Shown here: piece by piece, positions 8,954 to 18,569 of the stretch
Numbering within the stretch: the stretch's first letter is position 1
Layout of the letters: the number at the start of each line of letters is the position of its first letter
Assembly (NCBI GenBank): GCA_900755095.1
Contig: CAAEFE010000115.1
Location: forward strand, 13,986-77,985
Length of the DNA stretch: 64,000 nt
DNA from: an uncultured Bacteroides sp.
GTDB taxonomy: Bacteria; Bacteroidota; Bacteroidia; Bacteroidales; Bacteroidaceae
Direction of reading: 5' to 3'
Position numbers and translations under genes: made by a program
Notes under the pieces: generated by a model
The model's database searches: none
The model's input: only the letters and a program-made list of their open reading frames with translations
What the model was told of the DNA's origin: nothing

Positions 8954-10867
8954 ATGAAACTTAGACATCTTTTTCTTTTCTGTGTAATTTGCTGTTCTGT
9001 ATCTATATTTGCCCAAAACAAAAGTAAGCTTCCGAAAACGAGTGGTAATCCTATTTTCCCTGGTTGGTATGCCGATCCGGAGGGGATTGTGTTTGGAGAT
9101 GAATACTGGATTTATCCTACCTATTCTGCCGCTTATGATGATCAGATATTCATGGATGCTTTCTCATCAAAAGATCTGGTGAACTGGACCAAGCATCCGA
9201 GAATACTGGAAAAAGAAAATATCAGTTGGCTTCGTCGTGCTTTGTGGGCACCGGCTGTCATACATGCGAACGATAAGTACTACATTTTTTTCGGAGCCAA
9301 TGATATCCAAAATAATAATGAGTTAGGCGGAATTGGCGTTGCTGTAGCAGACAATCCTGCTGGACCTTTTAAAGATGCGTTGGGAAAACCGTTGATTGAT
9401 AAGATAGTAAATGGTGCTCAGCCGATTGATCAGTTTGTATTTAAGGATGATGATGGACAATATTATATGTATTATGGTGGTTGGGGACATTGTAATATGG
9501 TGAAGATGGCACCGGATTTATTGAGTATTGTACCTTTTGAGGATGGTACTATCTATAAGGAAGTGACTCCCCAAAATTATGTGGAAGGGCCGTTTATGCT
9601 GAAACATAATGGAAAATATTATTTTATGTGGTCGGAAGGTGGCTGGGGAGGTCCGGATTATAGTGTAGCCTATGCCATTGCGGATTCACCGTTCGGTCCG
9701 TTTGAAAGAGTCGGAAAAATTCTGCAGCAAGATACTAATATAGCAACCGGTGCTGGTCACCATTCGGTAGTTAAAGGTCCCGGAGCAGATGAATGGTATA
9801 TCATTTATCACCGTCGTCCGTTGGGAGAAACTGCAGCGAACAGCCGTGCAACTTGTATAGATCGTATGTACTTTAATAAAGACGGAAAAATAGAGCCTGT
9901 CCGTATGACTTTTGAAGGAGTAGGAGCTAACCCTTTGGCAACACCTGTTCATGCTAAAACATATGCTAATCCTGTAATAAACTTTAGTTTGCCCGATCCT
10001 ACTATTATAAAAGGAGACGATGAATATTACTATCTATACGCAACTGAAAGTATTAAAAATGTGCCTATTCATCGGTCAAGAGACTTGGTGAACTGGCATT
10101 ATGTAGGTACTGCTTTTACAGATGCTACCCGTCCAAACTTCGAACCTAAAGGGAGAATATGGGCACCGGATATTAATAAAATCGGTGATAAATACGTAAT
10201 GTATTATTCTATGTCCACCTGGGGAGGTGAGTGGACGTGTGGTATTGGTATTGCTACTGCTGATAAACCGGAAGGGCCATTTACTGATTTGGGTAAGTTA
10301 TTCCGGAGCAATGAAATCAATATACAGAATTGCATTGATCCTTTTTATATTGAAGATAATGGAAAGAAATACCTTTTTTGGGGGAGCTTCCACGGAATAT
10401 ATGGTACGGAACTGACAGATGATGGTCTCTCTTTGAAGAAAGGTGCTCCAATAGAGCAAATAGCCGGTACTGCTTATGAAGGTACGTATATTCATAAACG
10501 GGATGGTTATTATTATTTGTTTGCTTCCATCGGCCGCTGCTGTGAAGGTTTGAAGAGCACATATACTACAGTTGTGGGGCGTTCGAAGAATCTGTTCGGC
10601 CCTTATGTTGACAAGAAAGGGCGTTCAATGTCAGATAATCATCATGAGATATTGATTCAGAAGAATAAGGCATTTGTCGGTCCGGGGCATAATTCTGAAC
10701 TGGTGACAGATAAGAAAGGAAACGATTGGATGTTCTATCATGCGGTCAGTGTTGCTAATCCGGAGGGCCGTGTATTGATGATGGATCGTGTGCAGTGGAA
10801 AGGTGGCTGGCCGTTTGTGAAAGGCGCTGTACCTTCCTTGGAGACTGCTGCTCCGGACTTCAGATAA
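8954..10867 (+). CDS. Bimodular GH43-GH43 glycoside hydrolase
   Basis: A 637-residue secreted protein with a signal peptide ending SIFA|Q and two complete GH43 propellers in one chain. The first domain (about residues 30-330) has the canonical trio: Asp in WYADPEG, Asp in QPIDQFVF and Glu in VEGPFM. The second (about 335-637) has Asp in LPDPTII, Asp in CIDPFYI and Glu in YEGTYI. Both therefore look active. Family members are mostly alpha-L-arabinofuranosidases or beta-xylosidases, and tandem GH43 proteins usually pair two activities. The substrate cannot be named from sequence. It stands alone, followed by a long perfect inverted repeat and then the sigma factor gene. Confidence 0.88.
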   Translation: MKLRHLFLFCVICCSVSIFAQNKSKLPKTSGNPIFPGWYADPEGIVFGDEYWIYPTYSAAYDDQIFMDAFSSKDLVNWTKHPRILEKENISWLRRALWAPAVIHANDKYYIFFGANDIQNNNELGGIGVAVADNPAGPFKDALGKPLIDKIVNGAQPIDQFVFKDDDGQYYMYYGGWGHCNMVKMAPDLLSIVPFEDGTIYKEVTPQNYVEGPFMLKHNGKYYFMWSEGGWGGPDYSVAYAIADSPFGPFERVGKILQQDTNIATGAGHHSVVKGPGADEWYIIYHRRPLGETAANSRATCIDRMYFNKDGKIEPVRMTFEGVGANPLATPVHAKTYANPVINFSLPDPTIIKGDDEYYYLYATESIKNVPIHRSRDLVNWHYVGTAFTDATRPNFEPKGRIWAPDINKIGDKYVMYYSMSTWGGEWTCGIGIATADKPEGPFTDLGKLFRSNEINIQNCIDPFYIEDNGKKYLFWGSFHGIYGTELTDDGLSLKKGAPIEQIAGTAYEGTYIHKRDGYYYLFASIGRCCEGLKSTYTTVVGRSKNLFGPYVDKKGRSMSDNHHEILIQKNKAFVGPGHNSELVTDKKGNDWMFYHAVSVANPEGRVLMMDRVQWKGGWPFVKGAVPSLETAAPDFR

Positions 10868-10987
10868 GTTTTTTCATATGGCTATTCATTTCTTTACAAT
10901 GAAAAATGAGCATATAAAATGTAGTTGAAGTTTAAACAAATAAATTTTATCCAGACACTTTATCCAGAATAGAAAAAGTATTGGGGA

Positions 10988-11044
10988 AATTGCAAAGAGA
11001 AAACTATTTATCTATAGGAAATGATGGCTTTTCTCTTTGCAATT
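10988..11044 (+). terminator. 16-bp perfect inverted repeat, probable terminator after the GH43-GH43 gene
   Basis: Arms 10988-11003 (AATTGCAAAGAGAAAA) and 11029-11044 are exact reverse complements with a 25-nt loop. The right arm is followed by AACTTTTTCT, a weak T-run. It separates the hydrolase gene from the ECF sigma gene. The symmetric A/T-rich arms could also act on the other strand. Confidence 0.55.
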
Positions 11045-11086
11045 AACTTTTTCTATAAAGGTGGGCTTTTTTTTGATTTATTGTTT

Positions 11087-11094
11087 TATTTTTG
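11087..11094 (+). promoter_or_regulatory. Candidate -7 box of the ECF sigma gene
   Basis: TATTTTTG fits the Bacteroides TAnnTTTG -7 consensus and lies 28 nt before the sigma start codon. The expected -33 TTTG is not at the usual 19-21 nt spacing, so this is a weak call. Confidence 0.35.
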
Positions 11095-11122
11095 TCCTTG
11101 TAAACTCATAAACTTGTTATAG

Positions 11123-11695
11123 ATGGCCTCAGATATACACACTCTCTCTGATTCTCTTTTATGGAAGAGGTTTCTCGAAGGAGATTCGAGTGCGTATTCT
11201 CAAATATATAATCAGACTGTACAAGAGCTGTTCCGATATGGTTTACTGTATACTTCGGACAGGGAGTTGGTCAAAGATTGTATTCATGATGTGTTTGTGA
11301 AGATTTACACCAACCGTGCCAAATTAACCCCTACTGATAACATTATAGCTTATTTGATGGTGGCACTGAAAAATACACTCTTTAATGCGTTAAAGAAAAC
11401 ATCTGATTCTTTTTCATTGGACGAAGCTGATGAGAAAGAAGACCAGTCCGAAGAGCATTTTTCTACTCCGGAAACTATTTATATAAATAAGGAACAAGAG
11501 AAGAATACTCATATGAAGGTGCATGCTATGATGTCCTCCTTAACCACCAGGCAACGTGAAATTGTTTATTATCGGTATATTAAGGATATGAGTATTGATG
11601 AAATTAGTAAAATCACGGACATGAATTATCAGTCTGTATCTAACTCTATCCAGCGGGCTTTGGGGCGTGTACGGAATCTATTCAAGCGAGAATAG
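11123..11695 (+). CDS. ECF-type RNA polymerase sigma factor
   Basis: A 190-residue ECF sigma-70 factor. Region 2 is at about residues 10-85 (LLWKRFLEGDSSAYSQIYN, DCIHDVFVKIYTNRAKL), followed by an acidic linker (DEADEKEDQSEEH). Region 4 is at about 130-185 (LTTRQREIVYYRYIKDMSIDEI, the HTH NYQSVSNSIQRALGRVR). It directs RNA polymerase to a target promoter once released by its anti-sigma partner. The FecR gene follows 113 nt downstream, and then a SusC with an STN domain. This is the standard transenvelope relay by which Bacteroides PULs sense imported glycan. The target is presumably this locus. Confidence 0.95.
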   Translation: MASDIHTLSDSLLWKRFLEGDSSAYSQIYNQTVQELFRYGLLYTSDRELVKDCIHDVFVKIYTNRAKLTPTDNIIAYLMVALKNTLFNALKKTSDSFSLDEADEKEDQSEEHFSTPETIYINKEQEKNTHMKVHAMMSSLTTRQREIVYYRYIKDMSIDEISKITDMNYQSVSNSIQRALGRVRNLFKRE

Positions 11696-11808
11696 GAGAG
11701 AAGAATATTCAGCTTTTTCCTGCCCATCAAAAAAATATCGAAAATAGTTTGAGAAAAGTGAGTATAAAATCAAAGTAGAACTGTTATCCTAATGTAAAGA
11801 CAATAAAA

Positions 11809-13011
11809 ATGATTAATTCAGAACTGAAACATACTGATTTTTCTAGATATACTTTTGAAGAATTCCTTCAAAATGATTTTTTTATTTCTTCTGTTAAATA
11901 TCCAACAGAAGAGATACAAGAGTTTTGGGATCGTTTTGAGAAATCTACTCCTTCTAATATAGATGATTATTTTGCGGCAAGAGAATATATAGAAACGATT
12001 TCTACTTCAGAAGGTGATTTGCTTTCGGATCAGGAACTGGGAGAGTTGTGGGCTGATATCCAGACAACAAATATTAAAAATGATAAGATTAAACATAAAA
12101 ACTTTTTTCTGATAGGGTTGACTGCCGCAGCCAGTGTAGCTATTTTGGTTGGTAGTTTCTTTTTATTAAAGAATTATCAGGCGGTTTTGGCTCCTGATAT
12201 TGCGACATTTGCAGTTCAGACTAAGACCGAATTACCGGCTACAGAGGAAACATTGTTGATTCTGGCAGAAGATAAAGTCGTAAGTCTGAAAGAAAAAGAG
12301 ACTACAATTACCTATGATTCTGTAGCAATTAAAGCTAACGAAGAAAATATATCCAAAAAAGAACTGGCGGTTTATAATCAGTTGGTTATCCCACGTGGAA
12401 AGCGTTCTGTACTGACATTTTCTGATGGCTCTAAAGTATGGGTGAATGCAGGTACCAGAGTCATTTATCCTACAGAATTTGAAAAGGATAAACGCGAAAT
12501 CTATGTTGACGGAGAAATCTATATTGAAGTAGCTAGAGATGAAGAACGTCCTTTTTATGTACGTACTAAAGATATGAACGTTAGGGTGCTGGGTACTAAA
12601 TTCAATGTGACAGCTTATGAATCTGAGCCAATTCGCAGTGTGGTGCTGGCTCAAGGGTGTGTGCAGGTTGAGACGACGCAAACCCCAAAAGCTATTTTAG
12701 CTCCTAACCAGATGTTCAGTTCTGTAGAAGGGAAGGAAAATATTTCACAGGTAGATGTGGAACAAATGATTTCATGGGTAAATGGTCTCTATTGTTTCAA
12801 TAGTGCCGATTTGGGAATTGTATTGAAACGTCTGTCCACTTACTATGGAATAAATGTCGAATTTGACTCAGCGCTAAGTAAGATAAAATGTTCCGGAAAA
12901 ATTGATTTGAAAGACAACTTTGAGACAGTAATTAATGGATTAACCTTTGTAGCACCAATATCTTATGCCTATGATGGACAGTATAAAACTTATCGGGTCG
13001 TGAAAAAATAG
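11809..13011 (+). CDS. FecR-family anti-sigma factor
   Basis: A 400-residue inner-membrane protein. The N-terminal cytoplasmic part (residues 1-95) would bind the sigma factor. One transmembrane helix lies at about 98-120 (FFLIGLTAAASVAILVGSFF). The periplasmic FecR domain spans about 195-290 (VIPRGKRSVLTFSDGSKVW, VNAGTRVIYP, VRVLGTKFNV). A C-terminal DUF4974-type domain at about 320-395 (LKRLSTYYGINVEF) is expected to contact the STN domain of the SusC protein. It sits between the sigma and SusC genes, as in other sigma/anti-sigma controlled PULs. There is no sign of truncation. Confidence 0.95.
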   Translation: MINSELKHTDFSRYTFEEFLQNDFFISSVKYPTEEIQEFWDRFEKSTPSNIDDYFAAREYIETISTSEGDLLSDQELGELWADIQTTNIKNDKIKHKNFFLIGLTAAASVAILVGSFFLLKNYQAVLAPDIATFAVQTKTELPATEETLLILAEDKVVSLKEKETTITYDSVAIKANEENISKKELAVYNQLVIPRGKRSVLTFSDGSKVWVNAGTRVIYPTEFEKDKREIYVDGEIYIEVARDEERPFYVRTKDMNVRVLGTKFNVTAYESEPIRSVVLAQGCVQVETTQTPKAILAPNQMFSSVEGKENISQVDVEQMISWVNGLYCFNSADLGIVLKRLSTYYGINVEFDSALSKIKCSGKIDLKDNFETVINGLTFVAPISYAYDGQYKTYRVVKK

Positions 13012-13076
13012 ACACAGAAAAATATAGTAATTAATAAAATAAATCTCAAGAATTTATGGCGATTTTTATAAAGAGT

Positions 13077-13098
13077 GGATAATACTGCTGTATTATCC
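13077..13098 (+). promoter_or_regulatory. Stem-loop in the leader between fecR and susC
   Basis: GGATAATAC-TGCT-GTATTATCC is a perfect 9-bp stem with a 4-nt loop, about 50 nt upstream of the SusC start. No T-run follows, so a simple terminator is unlikely. It may be an mRNA processing or stability element, or an operator. Confidence 0.45.
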
Positions 13099-13147
13099 AG
13101 ATGGGGCTCATATGCCTGTAAGTATTAAGTTATAAAATAATAATATT

Positions 13148-16100
13148 ATGAGAAATTTGGACATTGTTAATATGAAAAATTCAATTAAGGGAAGAAAGAG
13201 CAAAATACTCAAGCTATTTCTTTGCTTCTTACTTTTGGGAGTAAGTTATTCTTTCGCTAATAACAATAATTATTCCCAGCTCAAAACTCTCTCGGTGAAC
13301 GTGAACAATAAGACGTTGAGAGAAGTCTTTCAAACAATAGAGAAAACCAGCCAGTTTGTCTTTTTCTATTTGGATGATGCAATAAATCTGGATCGTAAGG
13401 TATCCATTGATAGCAAAGACAAGAAGATAGACGAAATCCTTACTGAACTCTTTGAAGGTACGTCCTGTACTTATAGAATCTCTGACAGACAAGTTTTTAT
13501 CTCAGGAAAGTCAGCTGCCGTTTCTGCCGCGCAACAACAGAATGCTCGAAAAATCACAGGTCGTGTAACGGACACCAAAGGAGAGCCACTTATTGGTGTG
13601 AATGTTACTGTGGATGGAGATACCAATGGTTCAATAACCAATATGGATGGGTTATTTGAATTGCGTGTCAGCAAGAAGAATGCTGTTCTTAAGTTTACTT
13701 ATATCGGATTTAAACCTTCGGAGGTAAGAATAAACTCATCTACAAATATCTATGATGTTGTACTGGAAGAACAGGTAAACGAACTGGAAGAAACTGTGAT
13801 TGTCGGTTACGGTACACAACGTAAAATCAGTAATATCGGTGCACAATCCAGTATGAAGCTGGAAGATATAAAAACTCCTTCGGCTAGTTTGACTACCACC
13901 TTGGCCGGTCGTCTGGCTGGTGTAGTTGCTGTACAACGTACAGGTGAGCCTGGAAAAGATGCAGCAGATATCTGGATTCGTGGTATTGCTACTCCCAATA
14001 CGGCTACTCCCTTGATTTTGGTGGACGGAGTAGAACGTGCATTCAACGATATTGATCCTGAAGATATCGAATCATTGACTACTTTGAAAGATGCATCAGC
14101 AACTGCTGTTTATGGTGTACGTGGTGCGAATGGTGTAATCATAATCAAAACAAAGCCGGGTAAAATAGGTAAACCGACAATTAGTGCTGATTATTATGAA
14201 TCATTTACCCGTTTCACTAAAATGGTGGATTTGACAGATGGTGTCTCTTATATGAAGGCGGCTAATGAAGCGTTAAGAAATGATGGACTGGCAACTAAAT
14301 TTACAGATTCACAAATCCAGAATACAATCTTAGGTAAAGACCAGTATCTGTATCCGAATGTGGACTGGCTGAATGAGATATTTAATGATTGGGGACACAA
14401 TCGTCGTGTTAACGTGAATGTACGTGGTGGTAGTGAGAAAGTTTCATACTACGCTTCGGTCAGCTACTTCAATGAGACTGGTATGACAGTGACAGATAAG
14501 AGCATCAATACCTTTGATTCAAAGATGAAGTATAGCCGCTATAACTTTACTACCAATCTGAGTATCGATGTGACTCCGACAACTAAAGTGGAAATTGGTG
14601 CTCAGGGTTATCTGGGTGAAGGTAATTATCCGGCCATATCTTCCAAAGACTTGTATAATGCTGCTATGTCCATTTCTCCGGTAGAATATCCGAAAATGTT
14701 CTTTATTAACGGTGAGGCATATATTCCGGGGCGTTCCACCAATAACAACTTCAACAACCCTTATTCACAAGCTACACGTCGTGGATATGATAATCTGACC
14801 AAGAATCAGATTTATTCTAATTTACGCATTACGCAAGACCTGGATATGCTTACTAAGGGATTGAAATTGACAGCTATGTACGCATTCGATGTATATAATG
14901 AAATACATGTTCATCAGGATCGTGCAGAGTCTACTTATTATTTCTTGGATACGAATGTTCCTTATGACTTGGACGGACAGCCGATTCTGCAAAGAATCTA
15001 TACGGGCACCAATGTCTTGAGTTATAAGCAGGAAACGAGTGGTAATAAGAAAACATATCTGGAAGCTTCTTTAAATTACGACCGCGCATTTGGCGATCAT
15101 CGTGTAAGCGGATTATTCCTCTTTAATCAGCAACAGAAACTTCTTTATCCCAAAGGAACACTGGAAGATGCCATCCCTTATCGTATGATGGGTATTGCCG
15201 GACGTGCTACTTATTCATGGAAAGACCGCTATTTTGCAGAGTTCAATATTGGTTATAATGGTGCGGAGAACTTCTCTCCTAAAAATCGTTATGGTACTTT
15301 CCCTGCGTATGGTGTTGGTTGGGTGATTTCAAATGAAAAGTTCTGGGAACCGCTGTCAAAGGTAGTATCATTCCTGAAGATCCGCTATACGGACGGTAAA
15401 GTCGGTAATAGTGATGTTTCCGACCGTCGTTTCATGTATTTGAATCAGATGAAAGAAAATGGAGACTATGGTTATAAACTGGGACCTAACGGGACGAAAT
15501 ATTCAGGATATGAAACATTGAATATGGCTGTGGACTTGATTTGGGAAGAAGCACGCAAACAAGACTTAGGTATTGACTTGAAACTGTTTAATGATGATCT
15601 TTCAATAATCTTCGATATCTTCAAAGAGCGCCGTGAAAATATCTTGTTAAAACGTGAAAACTCTATTCCGTCATTCTTAGGATATAATACATCTGCTCCT
15701 TATGGAAATATTGGTATTGTTGAAAATAAAGGTTTCGATGCTACAGTAGAATACAATAAAAGATTTAATAAAGACTGGACGCTTGCTATTCGCGGTAATA
15801 TTACCTATAATAAGGATAAATGGATTGAAGGTGAATTACCGGAACAACGCTATGATTGGATGAATCAATATGGACAGAATATTCTAGGAAAAAAAGGATA
15901 TATCGCAGAAGGTTTGTTTACACAGGCTGAAATTGATGATATGGCACGTTGGGAGTCTTTGTCCCAGGCAAATAAAGCTACTACTCCGAAGCCGTTTGCT
16001 TCTCAGTTTGGTACGGTAAAAGCGGGTGATATCAAGTATAAAGACCTTAATAATGATGGTCAGATTGACGCTTATGATAAAACTTATATCTGCCGTGGTG

Positions 16101-16603
16101 ATGTACCTACTATGGTATACGGTTTTGGCTTCACGCTGGGTTGGAAGAACCTTTCATTAGGTATGATGTTTCAGGGTACTCATGATGCAGAACGTATAAT
16201 GAGCGGTAGCAGTATTCAACCGTTTAACGGCGGTGGCGGTTCCGGTAATCTGTATAGCAATATTGATGACCGCTGGACTGAAGATAACCCGAATCAGAAT
16301 GCTTTTTACCCGCGTTTGTCCTATGGAGCTGAAACTTCCAGTAACATTAACAATTTCCAGCCGAGTACATGGTGGGTTCGTGATTTTAGTTTCCTGCGCT
16401 TAAAAACAATGCAGATCTCCTATAACTTACCGAAAGACTGGGTGAATAAAGTACGTTTGAAAAATGCGGCAGTCTATGTGATGGGAACAAACTTGTTTAC
16501 TCTTAGCAAATTCAAATTATGGGATCCGGAGTTGAATACAGATAACGGTGCTTCTTATCCGAATACAACCTCTTATTCTGTAGGCGTTAATTTCACATTC
16601 TAA
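13148..16603 (+). CDS. SusC-family TonB-dependent outer-membrane transporter with STN domain
   Basis: A 1151-residue outer-membrane glycan importer. A second start at 13172 (MKNSIKGRKS) is also plausible. After the signal peptide come an STN signalling domain (about residues 50-115, LREVFQTIEKTSQFVFFYL), a carboxypeptidase-regulatory-like domain (about 135-215, GRVTDTKGEPLIGVNVTV) and a TonB-box-like VIVGYGTQRK. The plug (VRGANGVIIIKTK) and the 22-strand barrel follow, ending in YSVGVNFTF with the terminal Phe typical of outer-membrane barrels. The protein takes up oligosaccharides released at the surface, and the STN domain passes the signal to the FecR protein. SusD follows after 12 nt. Confidence 0.96.
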   Translation: MRNLDIVNMKNSIKGRKSKILKLFLCFLLLGVSYSFANNNNYSQLKTLSVNVNNKTLREVFQTIEKTSQFVFFYLDDAINLDRKVSIDSKDKKIDEILTELFEGTSCTYRISDRQVFISGKSAAVSAAQQQNARKITGRVTDTKGEPLIGVNVTVDGDTNGSITNMDGLFELRVSKKNAVLKFTYIGFKPSEVRINSSTNIYDVVLEEQVNELEETVIVGYGTQRKISNIGAQSSMKLEDIKTPSASLTTTLAGRLAGVVAVQRTGEPGKDAADIWIRGIATPNTATPLILVDGVERAFNDIDPEDIESLTTLKDASATAVYGVRGANGVIIIKTKPGKIGKPTISADYYESFTRFTKMVDLTDGVSYMKAANEALRNDGLATKFTDSQIQNTILGKDQYLYPNVDWLNEIFNDWGHNRRVNVNVRGGSEKVSYYASVSYFNETGMTVTDKSINTFDSKMKYSRYNFTTNLSIDVTPTTKVEIGAQGYLGEGNYPAISSKDLYNAAMSISPVEYPKMFFINGEAYIPGRSTNNNFNNPYSQATRRGYDNLTKNQIYSNLRITQDLDMLTKGLKLTAMYAFDVYNEIHVHQDRAESTYYFLDTNVPYDLDGQPILQRIYTGTNVLSYKQETSGNKKTYLEASLNYDRAFGDHRVSGLFLFNQQQKLLYPKGTLEDAIPYRMMGIAGRATYSWKDRYFAEFNIGYNGAENFSPKNRYGTFPAYGVGWVISNEKFWEPLSKVVSFLKIRYTDGKVGNSDVSDRRFMYLNQMKENGDYGYKLGPNGTKYSGYETLNMAVDLIWEEARKQDLGIDLKLFNDDLSIIFDIFKERRENILLKRENSIPSFLGYNTSAPYGNIGIVENKGFDATVEYNKRFNKDWTLAIRGNITYNKDKWIEGELPEQRYDWMNQYGQNILGKKGYIAEGLFTQAEIDDMARWESLSQANKATTPKPFASQFGTVKAGDIKYKDLNNDGQIDAYDKTYICRGDVPTMVYGFGFTLGWKNLSLGMMFQGTHDAERIMSGSSIQPFNGGGGSGNLYSNIDDRWTEDNPNQNAFYPRLSYGAETSSNINNFQPSTWWVRDFSFLRLKTMQISYNLPKDWVNKVRLKNAAVYVMGTNLFTLSKFKLWDPELNTDNGASYPNTTSYSVGVNFTF

Positions 16604-16615
16604 AAACCAATAACA

Positions 16616-18544
16616 ATGAAAAAATATAACTATATACTATTGGGTATGTTATCACTCTTTTTTGTGACAACACTTACTTCCTGTTCAGATTATTTTGATC
16701 AAGTGCCCGATGACCGATTATCTTTGGAAGAAATTTTTAAGACCAGAGATGGAGCATTGAAATATCTTTCGAATGTTTATACCTTCTTGCCGGATGAGTT
16801 TAATCAGCGCCAGGTACATGAAACCAGCTTGTATCGTACACCGGGACCATGGACCGGAGCGAGTGATGAAACCGAATGGACTTCATCAGGCAATAAAGCC
16901 AAACTGATCAATAATAACTCTATTGATGCAACCGAAAACACAATGGTATTGTATCGTTGGAAAAGCTGGTATTCGGGTATTCATGAATCTGCTGTATTTA
17001 CCAAATATGTAGATCAGGCTCCGCTTACGGCATCGGAAAGAGCACAATGGAAAGCTGAGGCTAAAGCTCTGCGTGCTATTTATTACTTCTATTTGGTTCG
17101 TACATATGGTCCTGTGCCTGTTTTGGAAGACGATTATGCTTTGGATACTCCCAGTAATGAATTGCAATTGTCTCGTAGCACTGTAGACAGATGTTTTGAT
17201 TTTATTGTGTCCGAATTGAAAGAAGCACAGAATGCTGGTCTGCTGGAAGATGCTTCGTCAGATAAAACAACAGGTGTGGGACGTATAGACAAGGCTATAG
17301 CCCAGGCATTTATAATTGAAGCATTGACTTATCGTGCCAGCTGGTTGTTTAATGGAGAGTGCACTTATTATGCCGATATGGCAAATCCGGATGGAACGAG
17401 ATTATTCCCCAGTCAACCGGATGCAGCCACTATCAAGGCTGACTGGCAGAAGGTAGTTACTGAATGTCAAAAATTCTTCGCTGATTATGGCAATCGTTTC
17501 CAATTGATGTATACAGATAAATCAGGAAAATCGGTAGCAGGCCCTGATGCTGAGGGATTCAATCCTTATGAGTCTTATCGCCGTGCTATCAGAACGTTAT
17601 TCTCAGAAATGGGTAATAACAAAGAAATGATTTTTTATCGTATGGATAATGCAGCAGGTACTATGCAGTATGATCGTATGCCCAATAAGTCAGGTAATAC
17701 AAATGATTACAGAGGTGGCAGCTTGTTGGGAGCTACACAAGAGATGGTTGATGCCTATTTTATGGCCAATGGTATGTCACCTGTTACAGGCTATGCAGCT
17801 GATGGTGTCACTCCGATTATCAATGAGGCTTCGGGCTATAAAGAGGACGGCACTTCTTCATCAGACTATAAATCGGCAGATGGTACTCTTTATGCACCGG
17901 CTGGAACACGCAATATGTATGTTAACCGCGAACCGCGTTTCTATGCTGATATCACTTTCAGTAATTCTAAATGGTTCTCAGGTACAGAAGGCGATTATAC
18001 AGTTGACTTCACTTATAGTGGAAACTGTGGTAAGGCTCAGGGTAACAATGACTTTACCAGTACAGGCTATCTGGTACGTAAGAATATGGATTCGGGTGAC
18101 CGTAATCAAAACTTGGTTTGTGTGTTGCTCCGCTTGACGAATATTTACTTTGATTATATCGAAGCATTAGCATATGTAGATCCAAGTCATGCAGATATTT
18201 GGAAATACATGAATCTGATCCGTGAACGTGCAGGTATTCCGGGATATGGTACTGCCAGTTTGCCGAAAGCAACCACTACCAGTGAAATCATGAAACTGAT
18301 CCAGAAAGAGAAGCGCATTGAGTTAAGCTTTGAGAACTGTCGCTATTTTGATGTGCGTCGTTGGGGACTGACGAATGAGTTCTTTAACAAACCAGTGCAT
18401 GGTATGAACGTGAACTATGATGGAAATGAGTTCTACAAACGTACAGAAATCACTTCCCGTAATTTTGATCGTCAATACTTCTTCCCGATTCCGCAGAGTG
18501 AAATTGATATTGATAAAAATCTGGTTCAAAATGAAGGCTTTTAA
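16616..18544 (+). CDS. SusD/RagB-family glycan-binding lipoprotein
   Basis: A 642-residue surface lipoprotein (LTSC lipobox, Cys23). It has the SusD N-terminus (DYFDQVPDDRLSLEEIFKT), TPR-like helices (AKALRAIYYFYLVRTYGPVP) and the conserved C-terminal part (LIQKEKRIELSFENCRYFDVRRWG, ending FPIPQSEIDIDKN). SusD proteins act as a lid on the SusC barrel and bind the target glycan. It lies directly after susC and before the first GH76 gene in one run of closely spaced genes. Confidence 0.96.
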   Translation: MKKYNYILLGMLSLFFVTTLTSCSDYFDQVPDDRLSLEEIFKTRDGALKYLSNVYTFLPDEFNQRQVHETSLYRTPGPWTGASDETEWTSSGNKAKLINNNSIDATENTMVLYRWKSWYSGIHESAVFTKYVDQAPLTASERAQWKAEAKALRAIYYFYLVRTYGPVPVLEDDYALDTPSNELQLSRSTVDRCFDFIVSELKEAQNAGLLEDASSDKTTGVGRIDKAIAQAFIIEALTYRASWLFNGECTYYADMANPDGTRLFPSQPDAATIKADWQKVVTECQKFFADYGNRFQLMYTDKSGKSVAGPDAEGFNPYESYRRAIRTLFSEMGNNKEMIFYRMDNAAGTMQYDRMPNKSGNTNDYRGGSLLGATQEMVDAYFMANGMSPVTGYAADGVTPIINEASGYKEDGTSSSDYKSADGTLYAPAGTRNMYVNREPRFYADITFSNSKWFSGTEGDYTVDFTYSGNCGKAQGNNDFTSTGYLVRKNMDSGDRNQNLVCVLLRLTNIYFDYIEALAYVDPSHADIWKYMNLIRERAGIPGYGTASLPKATTTSEIMKLIQKEKRIELSFENCRYFDVRRWGLTNEFFNKPVHGMNVNYDGNEFYKRTEITSRNFDRQYFFPIPQSEIDIDKNLVQNEGF

Positions 18545-18569
18545 TTAATTGATTAATAAATCGCAATAT

